This document shows positions 8,725 through 17,424 of a DNA stretch of 64,000 bases, one piece after another; within the stretch, counting starts at the first letter, position 1; every line of letters starts with the position of its first letter. The stretch is from Acidimicrobiales bacterium (GTDB lineage Bacteria > Actinomycetota > Acidimicrobiia > Acidimicrobiales > MedAcidi-G1): NCBI GenBank assembly GCA_014237715.1, contig JAAZZG010000002.1, positions 228,841 to 292,840 on the forward strand, in the 5' to 3' direction. Below the pieces are notes generated by a model, which made no database searches, was not told where the DNA came from, and saw only the letters and a program-made list of their open reading frames with translations. A program made the translations under genes and the position numbers.

Positions 8725-8779
8725 ACGGTCACCGACCTCACCGCTACGGTCACCGATCTCACCACTACGGTCACCAACC
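8725..8779. repeat. 21-bp direct repeats in divergent promoter
   Basis: Two 21-base units (8725-8745 and 8746-8766) beginning acggtcaccg and differing at 2 positions, then a third partial copy (8767-8775) that runs into the ATG at 8780. A further ggtcacc precedes them at 8715. The period equals two helical turns, and the array fills the 80-base gap between divergent genes at 8699 and 8780, so it may be an operator or simply a slippage-prone spacer. Confidence 0.7.
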
Positions 8780-9745
8780 ATGCAGGATCCCACCGGCGCA
8801 GAACCACAGCCGACGGGTCGGCGTCAGGTCCTGGTCGGGCTGGCCGCCGGCGCGCTTCTGGCCGCCTGCGGTGGTCGCTCCGCCAGCACCTCAGCTGGGA
8901 CATCCGCCCCGGCCGCGACCATCGGTTCGACTGCCTCTGCCGGCTGGCGGCTGGGCGCCCGGTTCGCCGACGGATACGTGGCCCCCAGCGCCCTGGTCGC
9001 CGGTTTGGCCCAGCGCGCGCCCTACGTCCTCCTGGGATCGGACGGCTGGCCCATGGGCACCGAGGGGCCGGACCATCTGGACCTCACCGTCCGACGAGCC
9101 GGTGTGAACGGCGCCGCCGACGGACCGGTGGTGGCCACCCACACCGTCGAACGCCACGGCGGCGACCACGCCACCCCGTACTTCCCGCTGGTGTTCCGGG
9201 TCGACGACCCGGGCGACTATGTCGTACACCTGGCTACCGGGACCCCCGGAGATGTCGGGATCGAGCCCCACCATCTTCGAGTTGTCGGCCGAGGGGAGAC
9301 CACGCTCATCCAGGTGGGAGACCGACTTCCGGCGGTGGCCACCCCGACTCGGACCGATCCAGCAGGCGTCGATCCCATCTGCACCGAGCCCAACGGCCCG
9401 TGCTCGTTCCATGAGGTCTCCGTCGCCGAAGCGCTGGGCCAACCGGGCCCCGTCGCGCTGCTGGTCTCCACACCGCGGTTTTGCCAGTCCGATGTCTGCG
9501 GACCGACCGTCGGCCTACTCCGCTCGGCTCTGCGGATCCGATCTGAGCCCTGGTCGGCGGTACATGCCGAGGTCTACATGGCTCCAGAGACCGGGGACTT
9601 CACCACCACGCCGACCGTGGCGGCGCTCGGCCTGGCCTTCGAGCCGAGCCTCGTGGTGGCCGACCTCGACGGGATCGTCACCGCAGCCCTTCACTTCACC
9701 ATGGACGCCACCGAGGTGGCTGACGCCCTGGCCACCGCTGTCTGA
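8780..9745 (+). CDS. Lipoprotein with thioredoxin-like C-terminus, function unknown
   Basis: 321 residues from ATG 8780. A short N-terminus with an Arg pair (TGRRQVLVGLAAGALLAACGG) leads to a lipobox LAAC at about residue 31, so it is predicted to be lipid-anchored outside the membrane; the RR may mean Tat export. A first beta-rich region (about 55-165) is followed by a region with FCQSDVCGPTVGLL, whose two cysteines five apart resemble the start of a thioredoxin-fold or SCO-like domain, and VVADLDGIVTAALHF near the end fits the last strands of such a fold. It is divergent from the molybdenum-hydroxylase-like gene across the 21-bp repeats. Specific role not known. Confidence 0.72.
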   Translation: MQDPTGAEPQPTGRRQVLVGLAAGALLAACGGRSASTSAGTSAPAATIGSTASAGWRLGARFADGYVAPSALVAGLAQRAPYVLLGSDGWPMGTEGPDHLDLTVRRAGVNGAADGPVVATHTVERHGGDHATPYFPLVFRVDDPGDYVVHLATGTPGDVGIEPHHLRVVGRGETTLIQVGDRLPAVATPTRTDPAGVDPICTEPNGPCSFHEVSVAEALGQPGPVALLVSTPRFCQSDVCGPTVGLLRSALRIRSEPWSAVHAEVYMAPETGDFTTTPTVAALGLAFEPSLVVADLDGIVTAALHFTMDATEVADALATAV

Positions 9746-9756
9746 AAACCACGAAA

Positions 9757-9778
9757 GCCGGCGCCATCGGGCGCCGGC
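9757..9778. terminator. Bidirectional hairpin between convergent genes
   Basis: A 9-bp perfect stem, gccggcgcc and its complement, with an atcg loop, placed between the convergent lipoprotein gene (ends 9745) and erpA-like gene (ends 9818). A short run of A on the left (gaaa) gives a weak T-tract on the minus strand. Confidence 0.65.
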
Positions 9779-9817
9779 CGGTGGTCGCCCCGCAGGGCGA
9801 TCAGAATGTCTGGTTAC

Positions 9818-10138
9818 TCAGCTGAATGACTGACCGCAGCCGCAGGTTCGCTGGGCATTCGGGTTGTCGATTGAGAACCCGGCCTCGTTTAGGCCGTCCT
9901 TGTAGTCCAGCGTGGCGCCCTCGAGCAGTTGGGCACTCGACTGGTCGACCACCACCCGCACGTCGCCGTACGCCTTTTCTAGGTCGTCCTCGGCCCGCTC
10001 AGTATCGAAGTACATCTCGTAGCTGAAACCCGAGCACCCACCGGGGCGAACGGCCACCCGCAGAGCCAGGCCCTCTTCAGATTCACTAGCGATGAGCTGA
10101 CCCACCTTGGTGGTGGCGTCGTCGGTCAACGTGATCAT
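9818..10138 (-). CDS. erpA: A-type iron-sulfur carrier (ErpA/HesB family)
   Basis: 106 residues, the normal length of IscA/ErpA/SufA carriers, which deliver Fe-S clusters to apo-proteins. The three ligand cysteines are in place: C35 (PGGCSGFSYEM) and C99 and C101 (RTCGCGQSFS at the C-terminus). Start ATG 10138 has GGAGG-like sequence (gggaggaatcg on the coding strand) upstream. It is divergent from mrp, another Fe-S-related protein, across 118 bases, a pairing that suits a shared role. The ErpA name rather than IscA or SufA is by similarity of the C-terminal motif and lone-gene context. Confidence 0.93.
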   Translation of the reverse strand: MITLTDDATTKVGQLIASESEEGLALRVAVRPGGCSGFSYEMYFDTERAEDDLEKAYGDVRVVVDQSSAQLLEGATLDYKDGLNEAGFSIDNPNAQRTCGCGQSFS

Positions 10139-10256
10139 CGATTCCTCCCGAAATTGCGGTGATTGTCGGTATGAGCAGTGTACTCAGGGCCCTACCCCGA
10201 TGGCCCACCGAGGATCTGACGCCGTCGGCCGGCGGACATGCTCATAACATGGCGGC

Positions 10257-11453
10257 ATGGAGCCTGAACCTGGGGATGAAACGCTTCCAGGCGGCGCCAG
10301 TCCGACCGAGGCCGATGTCCTCGGCGTGCTCCGGGGCGTCATCGATCCCGAGTTGGGCACCGACATCGTCGAGTTGGGCATGGCCCGTGCCGTGGCTATC
10401 GACGACGATGGTCGCGTCGACGTCACCATCGCGCTGACCACCTCGGGTTGTCCTCTCCGAGCCCAGATCCAACGCGACGTCCGGGCCCGGGTCGCCGACC
10501 TGCCTGGCGTGTCGTCAGTCCACCTCTCGTGGGATGAACTCAACGCCGAAGAGAAGGCCACGGCCATGGCCCGGGCCCGATTCAACGTGAGCCGCAACGC
10601 CCCCGACACCGAGGTGCCGGCGACCACCAAGGTCCTGATGGTGGCCTCGGGCAAGGGAGGCGTCGGCAAGTCGTCAGTGACCGTGAACCTGGCTGCCGCC
10701 ATGGCCGCCCGCGGCATGACCGTCGGCGTCATGGATGCCGACATCTGGGGCTTCTCGATACCACGCATGCTGGGCGTCGAGGGTCGCCTCGGTGGGTCTC
10801 CCGAGGTTGGCAAGATCGACCCCATTGAGGTCCCAATCGGGGACGGCGTCGTGAAGGTCGTGTCGATGGGGCTTCTCGTCGACAACGAGGAGTCGGCCCT
10901 CATGTGGCGGGGTCTGATCTTGAACCGGGCCGTCCAGCACTTCTGCGAAGACGTGGCCTGGGGCCCGATGGACTACCTGCTGATCGACATGCCGCCAGGT
11001 ACCGGAGACGTGCAGATGGGTCTGGCCAAGATGCTCCCGCAGGCCGAGATGGTGGTGGTGACCACGCCGGCCCTAGCCGCCCAGAAGGTGGCCGTGCGGG
11101 TGGCCAACATGGGGCGGGCCAACTACCTGCGAATCGTTGGAGTGGTCGAGAACATGAGTGCCTACGTGGCACCCGACGGCAGCCGCCATGAGCTGTTCGG
11201 CGCCGGGGGCGGTGGCGCGCTGGCCCAACAGGTCGGAGCCCCACTGCTCGGCACCATCCCGCTGGACGGGGCGGTGGCTACCGCCGGCGATACCGGCTGC
11301 CCGATCTCCCTCGGCGAGGGTCCGGCGGCCGATGCCTACCGGGAGATCGTGGAACACATCGTCACCGAGGCGGCTCCACCGGTAGACATGGCGGGCTGCA
11401 GCGCCCGGCTTCTGGCCGCCGCCGAGGACGCTCTGGACGCCGCCGGGGCCTGA
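10257..11453 (+). CDS. mrp: Mrp/ApbC-type P-loop ATPase, Fe-S carrier family
   Basis: 398 residues from ATG 10257. Residues 15-100 form a DUF59/MIP18 domain (VLGVLRGVIDPELGTDIVELGM, TTSGCPL), and residues 125-370 form the Mrp ATPase with deviant Walker A GKGGVGKSS at 132-140, MDADIWGFSIP and DMPPGTGD. Family members bind and transfer Fe-S clusters. In many bacteria a CxxC pair follows VVENMS; here that stretch reads AYVAPDGSRHELFG with no cysteine, a condition I recall as usual for actinobacterial Mrp. Divergent from the ErpA-like gene. Confidence 0.92.
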   Translation: MEPEPGDETLPGGASPTEADVLGVLRGVIDPELGTDIVELGMARAVAIDDDGRVDVTIALTTSGCPLRAQIQRDVRARVADLPGVSSVHLSWDELNAEEKATAMARARFNVSRNAPDTEVPATTKVLMVASGKGGVGKSSVTVNLAAAMAARGMTVGVMDADIWGFSIPRMLGVEGRLGGSPEVGKIDPIEVPIGDGVVKVVSMGLLVDNEESALMWRGLILNRAVQHFCEDVAWGPMDYLLIDMPPGTGDVQMGLAKMLPQAEMVVVTTPALAAQKVAVRVANMGRANYLRIVGVVENMSAYVAPDGSRHELFGAGGGGALAQQVGAPLLGTIPLDGAVATAGDTGCPISLGEGPAADAYREIVEHIVTEAAPPVDMAGCSARLLAAAEDALDAAGA

Positions 11454-11475
11454 GCCAGAATCCGTACGAAACGAC

Positions 11476-11964
11476 TCAGTCGAGCCGATCTGGCTCGTCC
11501 AGTCCGTCGGGAGTCCCGTCCTCCCAGGAGCCGGCGTCGATGATTCCTCCGGACGAGGGATCCTCGCCACGCCACCCGTGCCGAAAGGTGGTCCGCCCGC
11601 TGGCCATCGAACGGGTCAGCCGGCGGGTGGTCATGGCCCGTATCACGGCGCGTGTCGGCGGGAACAGCAGGGCCAGGCCAACAGCATCGGTTACGAACCC
11701 CGGGGTGAGCATGAGAGCACCGGCACCCAGAACCAGCAGACCGTCGACGATCTCGCGGCCGGGGATCCGACCCTGAGCCGCCTCCTCTTGGGCCCGACGC
11801 AGGATGCCGAGGCCCTCACGTCTTACGAGCCACGCGCCCACCACACTGACCAGCACCAGCAACCCGATGGTGTTCAGGACCCCGGTCGAGCCCGCTACCT
11901 GAACGATGACGGCCAACTCCACGATCGGTGTCACTACGAACACCAGGAACAGGATCAGGAACAC
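11476..11964 (-). CDS. FxsA family membrane protein
   Basis: 162 residues from ATG 11964. Several hydrophobic helices: an N-terminal MFLILFLVFVVTPIVELAVIV, LNTIGLLVLVSVVGAWLV, and IVDGLLVLGAGALMLTPGFVTD with the family PGF turn, followed by GLALLFPPTR. The conserved layout, including the helix with Glu (PIVELAVI) and RREGLGILRRAQ between helices, matches FxsA/UPF0716. The C-terminal 50 residues are polar and poorly conserved. FxsA in E. coli affects phage exclusion; a general role is unknown. Convergent with mrp, with 22 bases between stops. Confidence 0.88.
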   Translation of the reverse strand: MFLILFLVFVVTPIVELAVIVQVAGSTGVLNTIGLLVLVSVVGAWLVRREGLGILRRAQEEAAQGRIPGREIVDGLLVLGAGALMLTPGFVTDAVGLALLFPPTRAVIRAMTTRRLTRSMASGRTTFRHGWRGEDPSSGGIIDAGSWEDGTPDGLDEPDRLD

Positions 11965-12073
11965 GGCCGCATGTTAGAGCGGCCCGATACGGGTACCCCG
12001 ATGTGGGGGCCCTGTGGAGGGAACACGGCGAGCCGGGCCCGGACGGGAACCATCCGCCTATCCTCGCGACTAC

Positions 12074-13456
12074 ATGACCCGCCCCTCAGAAAGTTCCCCC
12101 GGCCCGGCCCCTGACCGGCCCCCCAGCGTCGACCGTCTGGCCCGATCGCTGGCCGACATCGGCCTGCCCCACCCCCTACTGGTCGACGCGGCCCGCACCG
12201 CGGTGGCCGAAGCGGTGGCCGCGGACGAACCGGCCAGTGCCCTGATTCGGGCCCGCGAGCTGGCTGAGGCCACGGCCCGGGCCCTCCTGTCCGACGTGGT
12301 CAACGCCACCGGCGTGCTGTTGCATACCAACCTGGGCCGGGCGCCTTGGAGCCCTTCTTCAGGCGACGATCGGCGCTACACGACGCTGGAGTTCGATCTG
12401 GCCAGTGGTTCACGGGGTTCTCGGCAAGATCGGGCCCCCGCGCTGCTGGCCCGGGCGTGCGGCGCCGAGGCCGCCATGGTGGTCAACAACTGCGCATCCG
12501 CTGTCCTGCTCGTGCTGGCTGCTCTGGCCGCCGGGCGGGGAGTGGTGGTGTCACGCGGCGAGATGGTCGAGATCGGTGGCGGCTTCCGGATCCCCAACGT
12601 GATGGCCCAGTCGGGTGCCCGTCTGGTCGAAGTCGGGACCACCAACCGGACCCGCATCGGTGACTTTTCGGCCGCCATCGCGGCCGACCCCGACGTGGCC
12701 CTGACCTTGTCCGTCCACCAGTCCAACTACCGGATCGAAGGCTTCACCGAGTCGGCGTCGGTGGCCGAACTGGCTGCTCTAGACGTGCCGGTGGTGGCCG
12801 ACATCGGGTCGGGCCTGTTGGATGCCGCCTGCCCGTGGTTGGCTGACGGTCCACCGGGGTGGCTGGCCGACGAGCCGGCAGCCCGTCAGACACTGGAGGC
12901 CGGAGCGGCGTTGGTGACGTTCTCGGGCGACAAGCTGCTGGGCGGACCCCAAGCTGGGATCATCGCCGGTCGAGCGGACCTCATCGCGGCGTGCGCCGCT
13001 CATCCGTTGGCCCGGGCCCTTCGCCCGGGAAGCCTCGTGCTGCAGTCTCTTCAGAACCTGGCACTGGCCTATCTGACCCGGGACGGCTGGGCCATTCCGT
13101 TCTGGCGTATGGCCACCGAGCCGGTCTCCGACTTGCGGGCCCGCGCTGGACGGATCGCTGCCAATCTGACACCCGATCTGGTCGCCGACACGGTGGCCGT
13201 GCCCGGCGGGGGAACACTGCCCGGGGTGGAGATCCCTTCGGTCGGGCTGGTCCTCGCCGGTGACCGGGTGGCTGAGTTGCGTGCCGGTTCACCCCCTGTG
13301 GTGGCCCGGGTGACTGACCATTCCACCGTGCTTGACCTCCGGACCGTGCATCCTGATGATGACGACGTGATCGCCGCAGCCCTCGCCGGCCTGACACCCG
13401 ACGCGGCCCCCGTACAGGCGACCGCCGACCGCACCCCCTCCAGCGACAGGCGCTGA
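12074..13456 (+). CDS. selA: L-seryl-tRNA(Sec) selenium transferase
   Basis: PLP enzyme that converts Ser-tRNA(Sec) to Sec-tRNA(Sec) with selenophosphate. 460 residues from ATG 12074, near the family length. Seen: N-terminal domain RPPSVDRLARSLADIGLPHPLL, VVNATGVLLHTNLGRAPW, the PLP pocket around MVVNNCASAVLLVLAAL and SRGEMVEIGGGFRIPNVMAQSG, and the Schiff-base lysine K287 in TFSGDKLLGGPQAG. It is followed after 3 bases by selB in the same direction, forming a selAB operon. selD and the Sec tRNA gene are not visible in this window. Its presence implies that in-frame UGA codons are read as selenocysteine in this organism; one candidate is at 42000. Confidence 0.96.
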   Translation: MTRPSESSPGPAPDRPPSVDRLARSLADIGLPHPLLVDAARTAVAEAVAADEPASALIRARELAEATARALLSDVVNATGVLLHTNLGRAPWSPSSGDDRRYTTLEFDLASGSRGSRQDRAPALLARACGAEAAMVVNNCASAVLLVLAALAAGRGVVVSRGEMVEIGGGFRIPNVMAQSGARLVEVGTTNRTRIGDFSAAIAADPDVALTLSVHQSNYRIEGFTESASVAELAALDVPVVADIGSGLLDAACPWLADGPPGWLADEPAARQTLEAGAALVTFSGDKLLGGPQAGIIAGRADLIAACAAHPLARALRPGSLVLQSLQNLALAYLTRDGWAIPFWRMATEPVSDLRARAGRIAANLTPDLVADTVAVPGGGTLPGVEIPSVGLVLAGDRVAELRAGSPPVVARVTDHSTVLDLRTVHPDDDDVIAAALAGLTPDAAPVQATADRTPSSDRR

Positions 13457-13459
13457 CCG

Positions 13460-15178
13460 GTGCACGTCGTTGCTACGGCGGGCCACGTCGACCATGGCAA
13501 GTCGACCCTCGTTGAAGCCCTGACGGGAACCGATCCCGACCGGTTCGCCGAAGAGAAGGCCCGGGGCCTGACCATCGACCTGGGGTTCGCAGCCACCACG
13601 TTGCCTTCGGGGGCCGCCCTGTCGCTAGTCGACGTCCCTGGCCACGTCCGGTTCCTCAAGAACATGCTTGCCGGTGTGGGTGCCGTGGACGCCTGCCTAT
13701 TCGTGGTGGCGGCCACCGAGGGCTGGAAACCCCAGTCCGAGGAACACCTGCGGATCCTCCAACTACTGGGTATCGGCCACGGCGTGATCGCCCTGACCAA
13801 GGTCGGCACGGCCGACGAGGACCTGGTCGACCTAGCCCGTCTGGAGATCATCGAGCAGGTGGAGGGCACGTTCCTCGACGGAGCCACGGTGGTGGCCACC
13901 GATGCACCGACCGGGCTGGGCCTCGACGATCTGCGAGCCGCCCTCGACACCCTGGTGGCCGCTACGCCCACCGCTGTGGACCACGGCAGGCCCCGCCTGT
14001 GGGTCGACCGTGCCTTCTCCGCTAAAGGTGCTGGCACCGTCGTCACCGGCACGCTCTCCGGTGGTGCCCTGCGGGTCGACGATGAGTTAGCCATCCACCC
14101 CGCGGGCACTGCGGTCCGGGTGCGATCGCTAGAGAATCACCACGCCAGCCACCTCGAGTTGCCTCCCGGTAGCCGGTGTGCGGTCAATCTGGTCGGGGCC
14201 GCCCATGACGAGGTGGTCCGCGGCGACGTACTCGTTCGATCTGACCAGTGGCACCACACAGCGGTGTTCGACGCCTCGCTCCAGGTGCTGGAGCGGCTCG
14301 ACCACCCGGTCTCAAGACGGGGCGCCCACGTCCTCTACCTCGGCTCGGGTGAACACCCGGTGAGGATGCGCATCCTCGGTCCCGATGCCCTCGAGCCGGG
14401 GTCCGAGGGATCAGTCCGGATCCACCTGCCCCGACCACTTCCCCTACTCCCCGGCGACCGGTTCATCCTACGCGAATCGGGCCGGTCGGAGACGGTGGGC
14501 GGGGGCGAGGTACTCGACGTAGACCCGACCGAAAAGGCCTCCGCCGCCCGACCCGACCGCTCCGTGGACCGGGTGGTGAAAGAGCGGGGCTGGGTGGACG
14601 CCGACGAGTTGGAACGACTCACTGGCGAACGTCGGGCTCCCGACGTCGACCGTTGGGTCGTCAATCCCGAGATACTCCATGAGACGCTCGAAAGGTTGCG
14701 AGACACCGTCGATTCCGTCGGTCCGCTGGGTCTCGAACTGTCTCGGCTAGATCCCTTCGAGCGGGCCGTCGCCGGGCTCCTAGGCGATGCGGTGATCGAA
14801 GCCGGCCGGCTGGTCCCGGTGGGAACCGTCGATCCGCTGGCCGACCACCCGTTCGTGGCCGCCCTGGCCGCCTCACCGTTCACCCCACCTGGACCCGACG
14901 GGGTCGACCGCGGCGAGCTACGGGAACTGGTCCGACGGGGCGACGTGATCGAAGTGGAGGGGATCTTCTATTCCACCTCGGCTATCGATGCGGCCGCCCG
15001 GCTGGCCGCCCGGCTACTGGTCGACGATCCCGACGGATTCACCGTCTCGGTATTCCGGGAGGCGGCGGGAAACACCCGCAAGCACGCCATGCCATTGTTG
15101 TCCCATCTAGACGGCACCGGTATAACCAGACGGCGCGGCGACGTCCGAATCGCCGGCCCACGCCTCCCCGTTCTCTGA
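13460..15178 (+). CDS. selB: Selenocysteine-specific elongation factor
   Basis: GTPase that brings Sec-tRNA(Sec) to UGA codons followed by a SECIS hairpin. 572 residues from GTG 13460, three bases after the selA stop. GTP-binding motifs: GHVDHGKST at residues 8-16, DVPGH about 60-64, and the TKVG-type element at about 113-116 in place of NKxD. Switch region EEKARGLTIDLGFA is diagnostic for SelB. EF-Tu-like domains 2 and 3 follow (LWVDRAFSAKGAGTVVTGTL), then C-terminal winged helices that bind the SECIS (FTVSVFREAAGNTRKHAMPLLSHLD, GITRRRGDVRI). It partners SelA and the candidate selenoprotein at 41727. Confidence 0.96.
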   Translation: MHVVATAGHVDHGKSTLVEALTGTDPDRFAEEKARGLTIDLGFAATTLPSGAALSLVDVPGHVRFLKNMLAGVGAVDACLFVVAATEGWKPQSEEHLRILQLLGIGHGVIALTKVGTADEDLVDLARLEIIEQVEGTFLDGATVVATDAPTGLGLDDLRAALDTLVAATPTAVDHGRPRLWVDRAFSAKGAGTVVTGTLSGGALRVDDELAIHPAGTAVRVRSLENHHASHLELPPGSRCAVNLVGAAHDEVVRGDVLVRSDQWHHTAVFDASLQVLERLDHPVSRRGAHVLYLGSGEHPVRMRILGPDALEPGSEGSVRIHLPRPLPLLPGDRFILRESGRSETVGGGEVLDVDPTEKASAARPDRSVDRVVKERGWVDADELERLTGERRAPDVDRWVVNPEILHETLERLRDTVDSVGPLGLELSRLDPFERAVAGLLGDAVIEAGRLVPVGTVDPLADHPFVAALAASPFTPPGPDGVDRGELRELVRRGDVIEVEGIFYSTSAIDAAARLAARLLVDDPDGFTVSVFREAAGNTRKHAMPLLSHLDGTGITRRRGDVRIAGPRLPVL

Positions 15179-15185
15179 CGCAGTT

Positions 15186-15446
15186 TCAGATCCCGAGCAG
15201 CACCCGACGTTCGGACTCATTGGTCCCACCCCAGATTCCATGGGTCTCGCCACGGCCCACAGCGAACTCGAGACACCGTCCGGCCACCACACAACGATCA
15301 CAGATCGCCTTGGCCCGGAGTTCCCGGAGACGCTTCTCGTCCCGGCCCTCACCGCTACCCGGCGGGTAGAACACCACAGCCTGCGGTCCTCGACAAGCCG
15401 CCTTCACCTGCCACTCTCGGAAGTTGCCGTTAACCGGCATCCGCAC
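15186..15446 (-). CDS. WhiB family iron-sulfur transcriptional regulator
   Basis: 86 residues, the normal size of actinobacterial WhiB-like proteins. The four [4Fe-4S] ligand cysteines are C18 (KAACRG), C49 and C52 (ICDRC) and C58 (GRCLEF), followed by the beta-turn GIWGGTNESER that binds sigma factor and DNA. WhiB-like proteins are restricted to actinobacteria and their phages, which supports the taxonomic placement. It is convergent with selB, with only 7 bases between stop codons, so there is no room for a separate terminator. Which WhiB subclass it belongs to cannot be told from the sequence alone. Confidence 0.95.
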   Translation of the reverse strand: MRMPVNGNFREWQVKAACRGPQAVVFYPPGSGEGRDEKRLRELRAKAICDRCVVAGRCLEFAVGRGETHGIWGGTNESERRVLLGI

Positions 15447-15540
15447 ACCCCTCGTGGTCTGTCGGCCCGTCCGATCGGGCCGTAGACGACGAACCTATGA
15501 CGCGCGTGCCGGACGGGACAAGGGTGAATTACCAGCCAAC

Positions 15541-16842
15541 TCAGCGACGTCGATAGTCGCGGGCTGCGCCGTCGACAGGCTCGACCTCCAGCCACAAGCC
15601 ATCGACCCCGGTCACCCGGATGTCGCCACCGGGTTCCACCGGGGTGGCCCGGTTGGTGGTGGCCCGCCACACGGCGTCGCGCACGCGGACCGTGCCGTTG
15701 GGCGAGAGTTCGTCCTCGGCGGTCCCCTCCTCGCCGATGATCCACTCCCGACCGATGGTGGGTGTCGAGAACCGGGTCCGGACCATGGTCGGCATTCCAC
15801 CCACCACACCAGCCACCGTGCCCAGCAGGCCGACAGTCAGAGTGATCCAGGAGAAGGACTGTCCCTCGAAGAGGAACACCGAGCCGGCCACCAGGGCGAT
15901 TGTCCCAATGATCGACCAGAGACGCGGTACACCGGCCTGGACGTCGATGGCGAAGCCCACGAAGGCGAAGACGAGGATGCCAACCGCCCAACCCCGAGCA
16001 GGGAGCACACCGAGGCCATAGGTCGAAAGGAGGAAACATCCGGCGCCGATGACACCGGCGATGCCCACGCCGGCCGTGTACAACTCGAAGACCAGCAGGC
16101 CCATACCGATCAGCAGGAGCAGGTAGGCCACCGCCGGGCTGGCCACCGTATGGAAGAACTGGGCCACGACGTCGAGTTGACGAAAGCGGGTTGGGGTGAC
16201 CGGCTGGACCGACGGGCCGTCGTCGCCGTCGACCGTCCGGACCTCGAAGCCGGGCACGCCCACCAGCTGTTCTAGAAGTACCGGTGCAGAGCGAGCTAGG
16301 CCCCGTTCGATGGCCTCCTCGTAGCCCACGGCCCGGTCCACCAGATCGGTGTCGACGGGCAGGCCGAACGGAAGGCCGAAGCCACCGCCCAGCACGGAAT
16401 CGCCCAACGCCCCGAGGTGGGCACCCGGCGCGATGCCGATGTCGTCGCCGAGGGCCACCAGTCGGGCCATCGGCCCGGTGGCCTCAGCGCCCGACGGGCC
16501 GACCCAGAACGAGACCGGAACCGGTGCGGCGACGATCAGTTCGGCGAGACGGACCAGTTCAGCGTCATCGACCACCGAGGTGGTGCTGTCGACCTGGAAG
16601 ACCACGGCCACCGTCTCGGCCGGATCGAGGGACTCCAGGACGTCGGCCAGCATGTCGACCAGTACCGGGTCCAGGAAGCCCTGGACCTCCACGACGTCGA
16701 CCACGGCCGGTGGGGTGTGCACCTCGCCCTCGTGTTCGGAATGGGCGACAACGGTCGGCGCGCCCAGCACGATGACGGCCGTCATGGTCAGCAGGACAGC
16801 GAGCACACGGCGGAGAAGGGAGAGCGGAGAGAGGGGTCGCAT
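15541..16842 (-). CDS. NfeD family membrane-bound serine-protease-like protein
   Basis: 433 residues from ATG 16842; a TTG at 16881 would extend it by 13. A signal peptide (LLRRVLAVLLTMTAVIVLGAPTVVA as a 25-residue region) leads to a ClpP-like domain (about 45-215): VDVVEVQGFLDPVLVDMLADVL, then VPVSFWVGPSGAEATGPMARL, where the glycine-rich segment includes the candidate serine, and a basic/acidic pair. Then several membrane helices (VAYLLLLIGMGLLVFELY to WSIIGTIALVAGSVFLF), and a C-terminal NfeD OB-fold ending (IIGEEGTAEDELSPNGTVRV). Family role: membrane proteolysis with a stomatin partner, but none is adjacent here. Confidence 0.9.
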   Translation of the reverse strand: MRPLSPLSLLRRVLAVLLTMTAVIVLGAPTVVAHSEHEGEVHTPPAVVDVVEVQGFLDPVLVDMLADVLESLDPAETVAVVFQVDSTTSVVDDAELVRLAELIVAAPVPVSFWVGPSGAEATGPMARLVALGDDIGIAPGAHLGALGDSVLGGGFGLPFGLPVDTDLVDRAVGYEEAIERGLARSAPVLLEQLVGVPGFEVRTVDGDDGPSVQPVTPTRFRQLDVVAQFFHTVASPAVAYLLLLIGMGLLVFELYTAGVGIAGVIGAGCFLLSTYGLGVLPARGWAVGILVFAFVGFAIDVQAGVPRLWSIIGTIALVAGSVFLFEGQSFSWITLTVGLLGTVAGVVGGMPTMVRTRFSTPTIGREWIIGEEGTAEDELSPNGTVRVRDAVWRATTNRATPVEPGGDIRVTGVDGLWLEVEPVDGAARDYRRR

Positions 16843-16971
16843 CACGGGTCCGGGAGGAGGGGAAGACAACGAGTCGGGCAAGCCTACGGACCGTTGTGCG
16901 CTGGCAACCTGCCCAGGCCAACCTGCTTCGGCGGGTGGATCTCCGTGGGCAGTATCCCTCAGAACTACTGG

Positions 16972-17316
16972 TCAGGTACCAGCCTCGCCGAGCGCCAGTG
17001 CGGCCTCCTCGACGGTTTCACGCACCGGCACGATCCGATCGAAGCCGGTGGTGTGCAGCAAGCGAATCAACGCCGGGCGATTGCACGCCACGGCCACGTC
17101 TCCGTCGTTCTCCCGGGCACGTCGGATCCCACCGATGAGCGCACCTAGGCCAGCGGAGTCCATGAACGGGACGTCGGAGAGGTCGACCAGGATGAAGGCC
17201 TCGATAGACAAATCGGTCAACGACTCCCGGAACTGGGCCACCGTGTAGGCGTCGAGTTCCCCGGCTGGTCGGCACAGGACATAGCCATCATGTCGTTCGA
17301 CCGTGATCTCGAGCAT
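16972..17316 (-). CDS. STAS-domain anti-sigma factor antagonist
   Basis: 114 residues from ATG 17316, which has AGGAGG about 8 bases upstream. STAS fold: beta strand MLEITVERHDGYVLCRPAGELD, then LVDLSDVPFMDSAGLGALIGG with the phosphorylatable serine in DSAGLG, the family hallmark. Such proteins release sigma factors by binding a cognate anti-sigma kinase, often SpoIIAB-like, when dephosphorylated. No kinase or sigma factor is next to it. It is divergent from a response regulator at 17425, with 108 bases between, which suggests that the two are co-regulated or part of one signalling pathway. Confidence 0.92.
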   Translation of the reverse strand: MLEITVERHDGYVLCRPAGELDAYTVAQFRESLTDLSIEAFILVDLSDVPFMDSAGLGALIGGIRRARENDGDVAVACNRPALIRLLHTTGFDRIVPVRETVEEAALALGEAGT

Positions 17317-17424
17317 CCGGGTCGCCTCCTGACCGATCGACGTGCGCGGAGGGCACGTCCGTTGGGGGCAACGTAGTCGGCGGCGGGCGGTAACGGTCAC
17401 CGACCCCCCGGTACGCTCCCGCCC

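Noticed and set aside
11965..12073. A selC (tRNA-Sec) gene upstream of selA.
   Set aside because: No T-loop TTC motif or 90+ nt class II fold with a UCA anticodon could be drawn from this short gap or from other gaps inspected.
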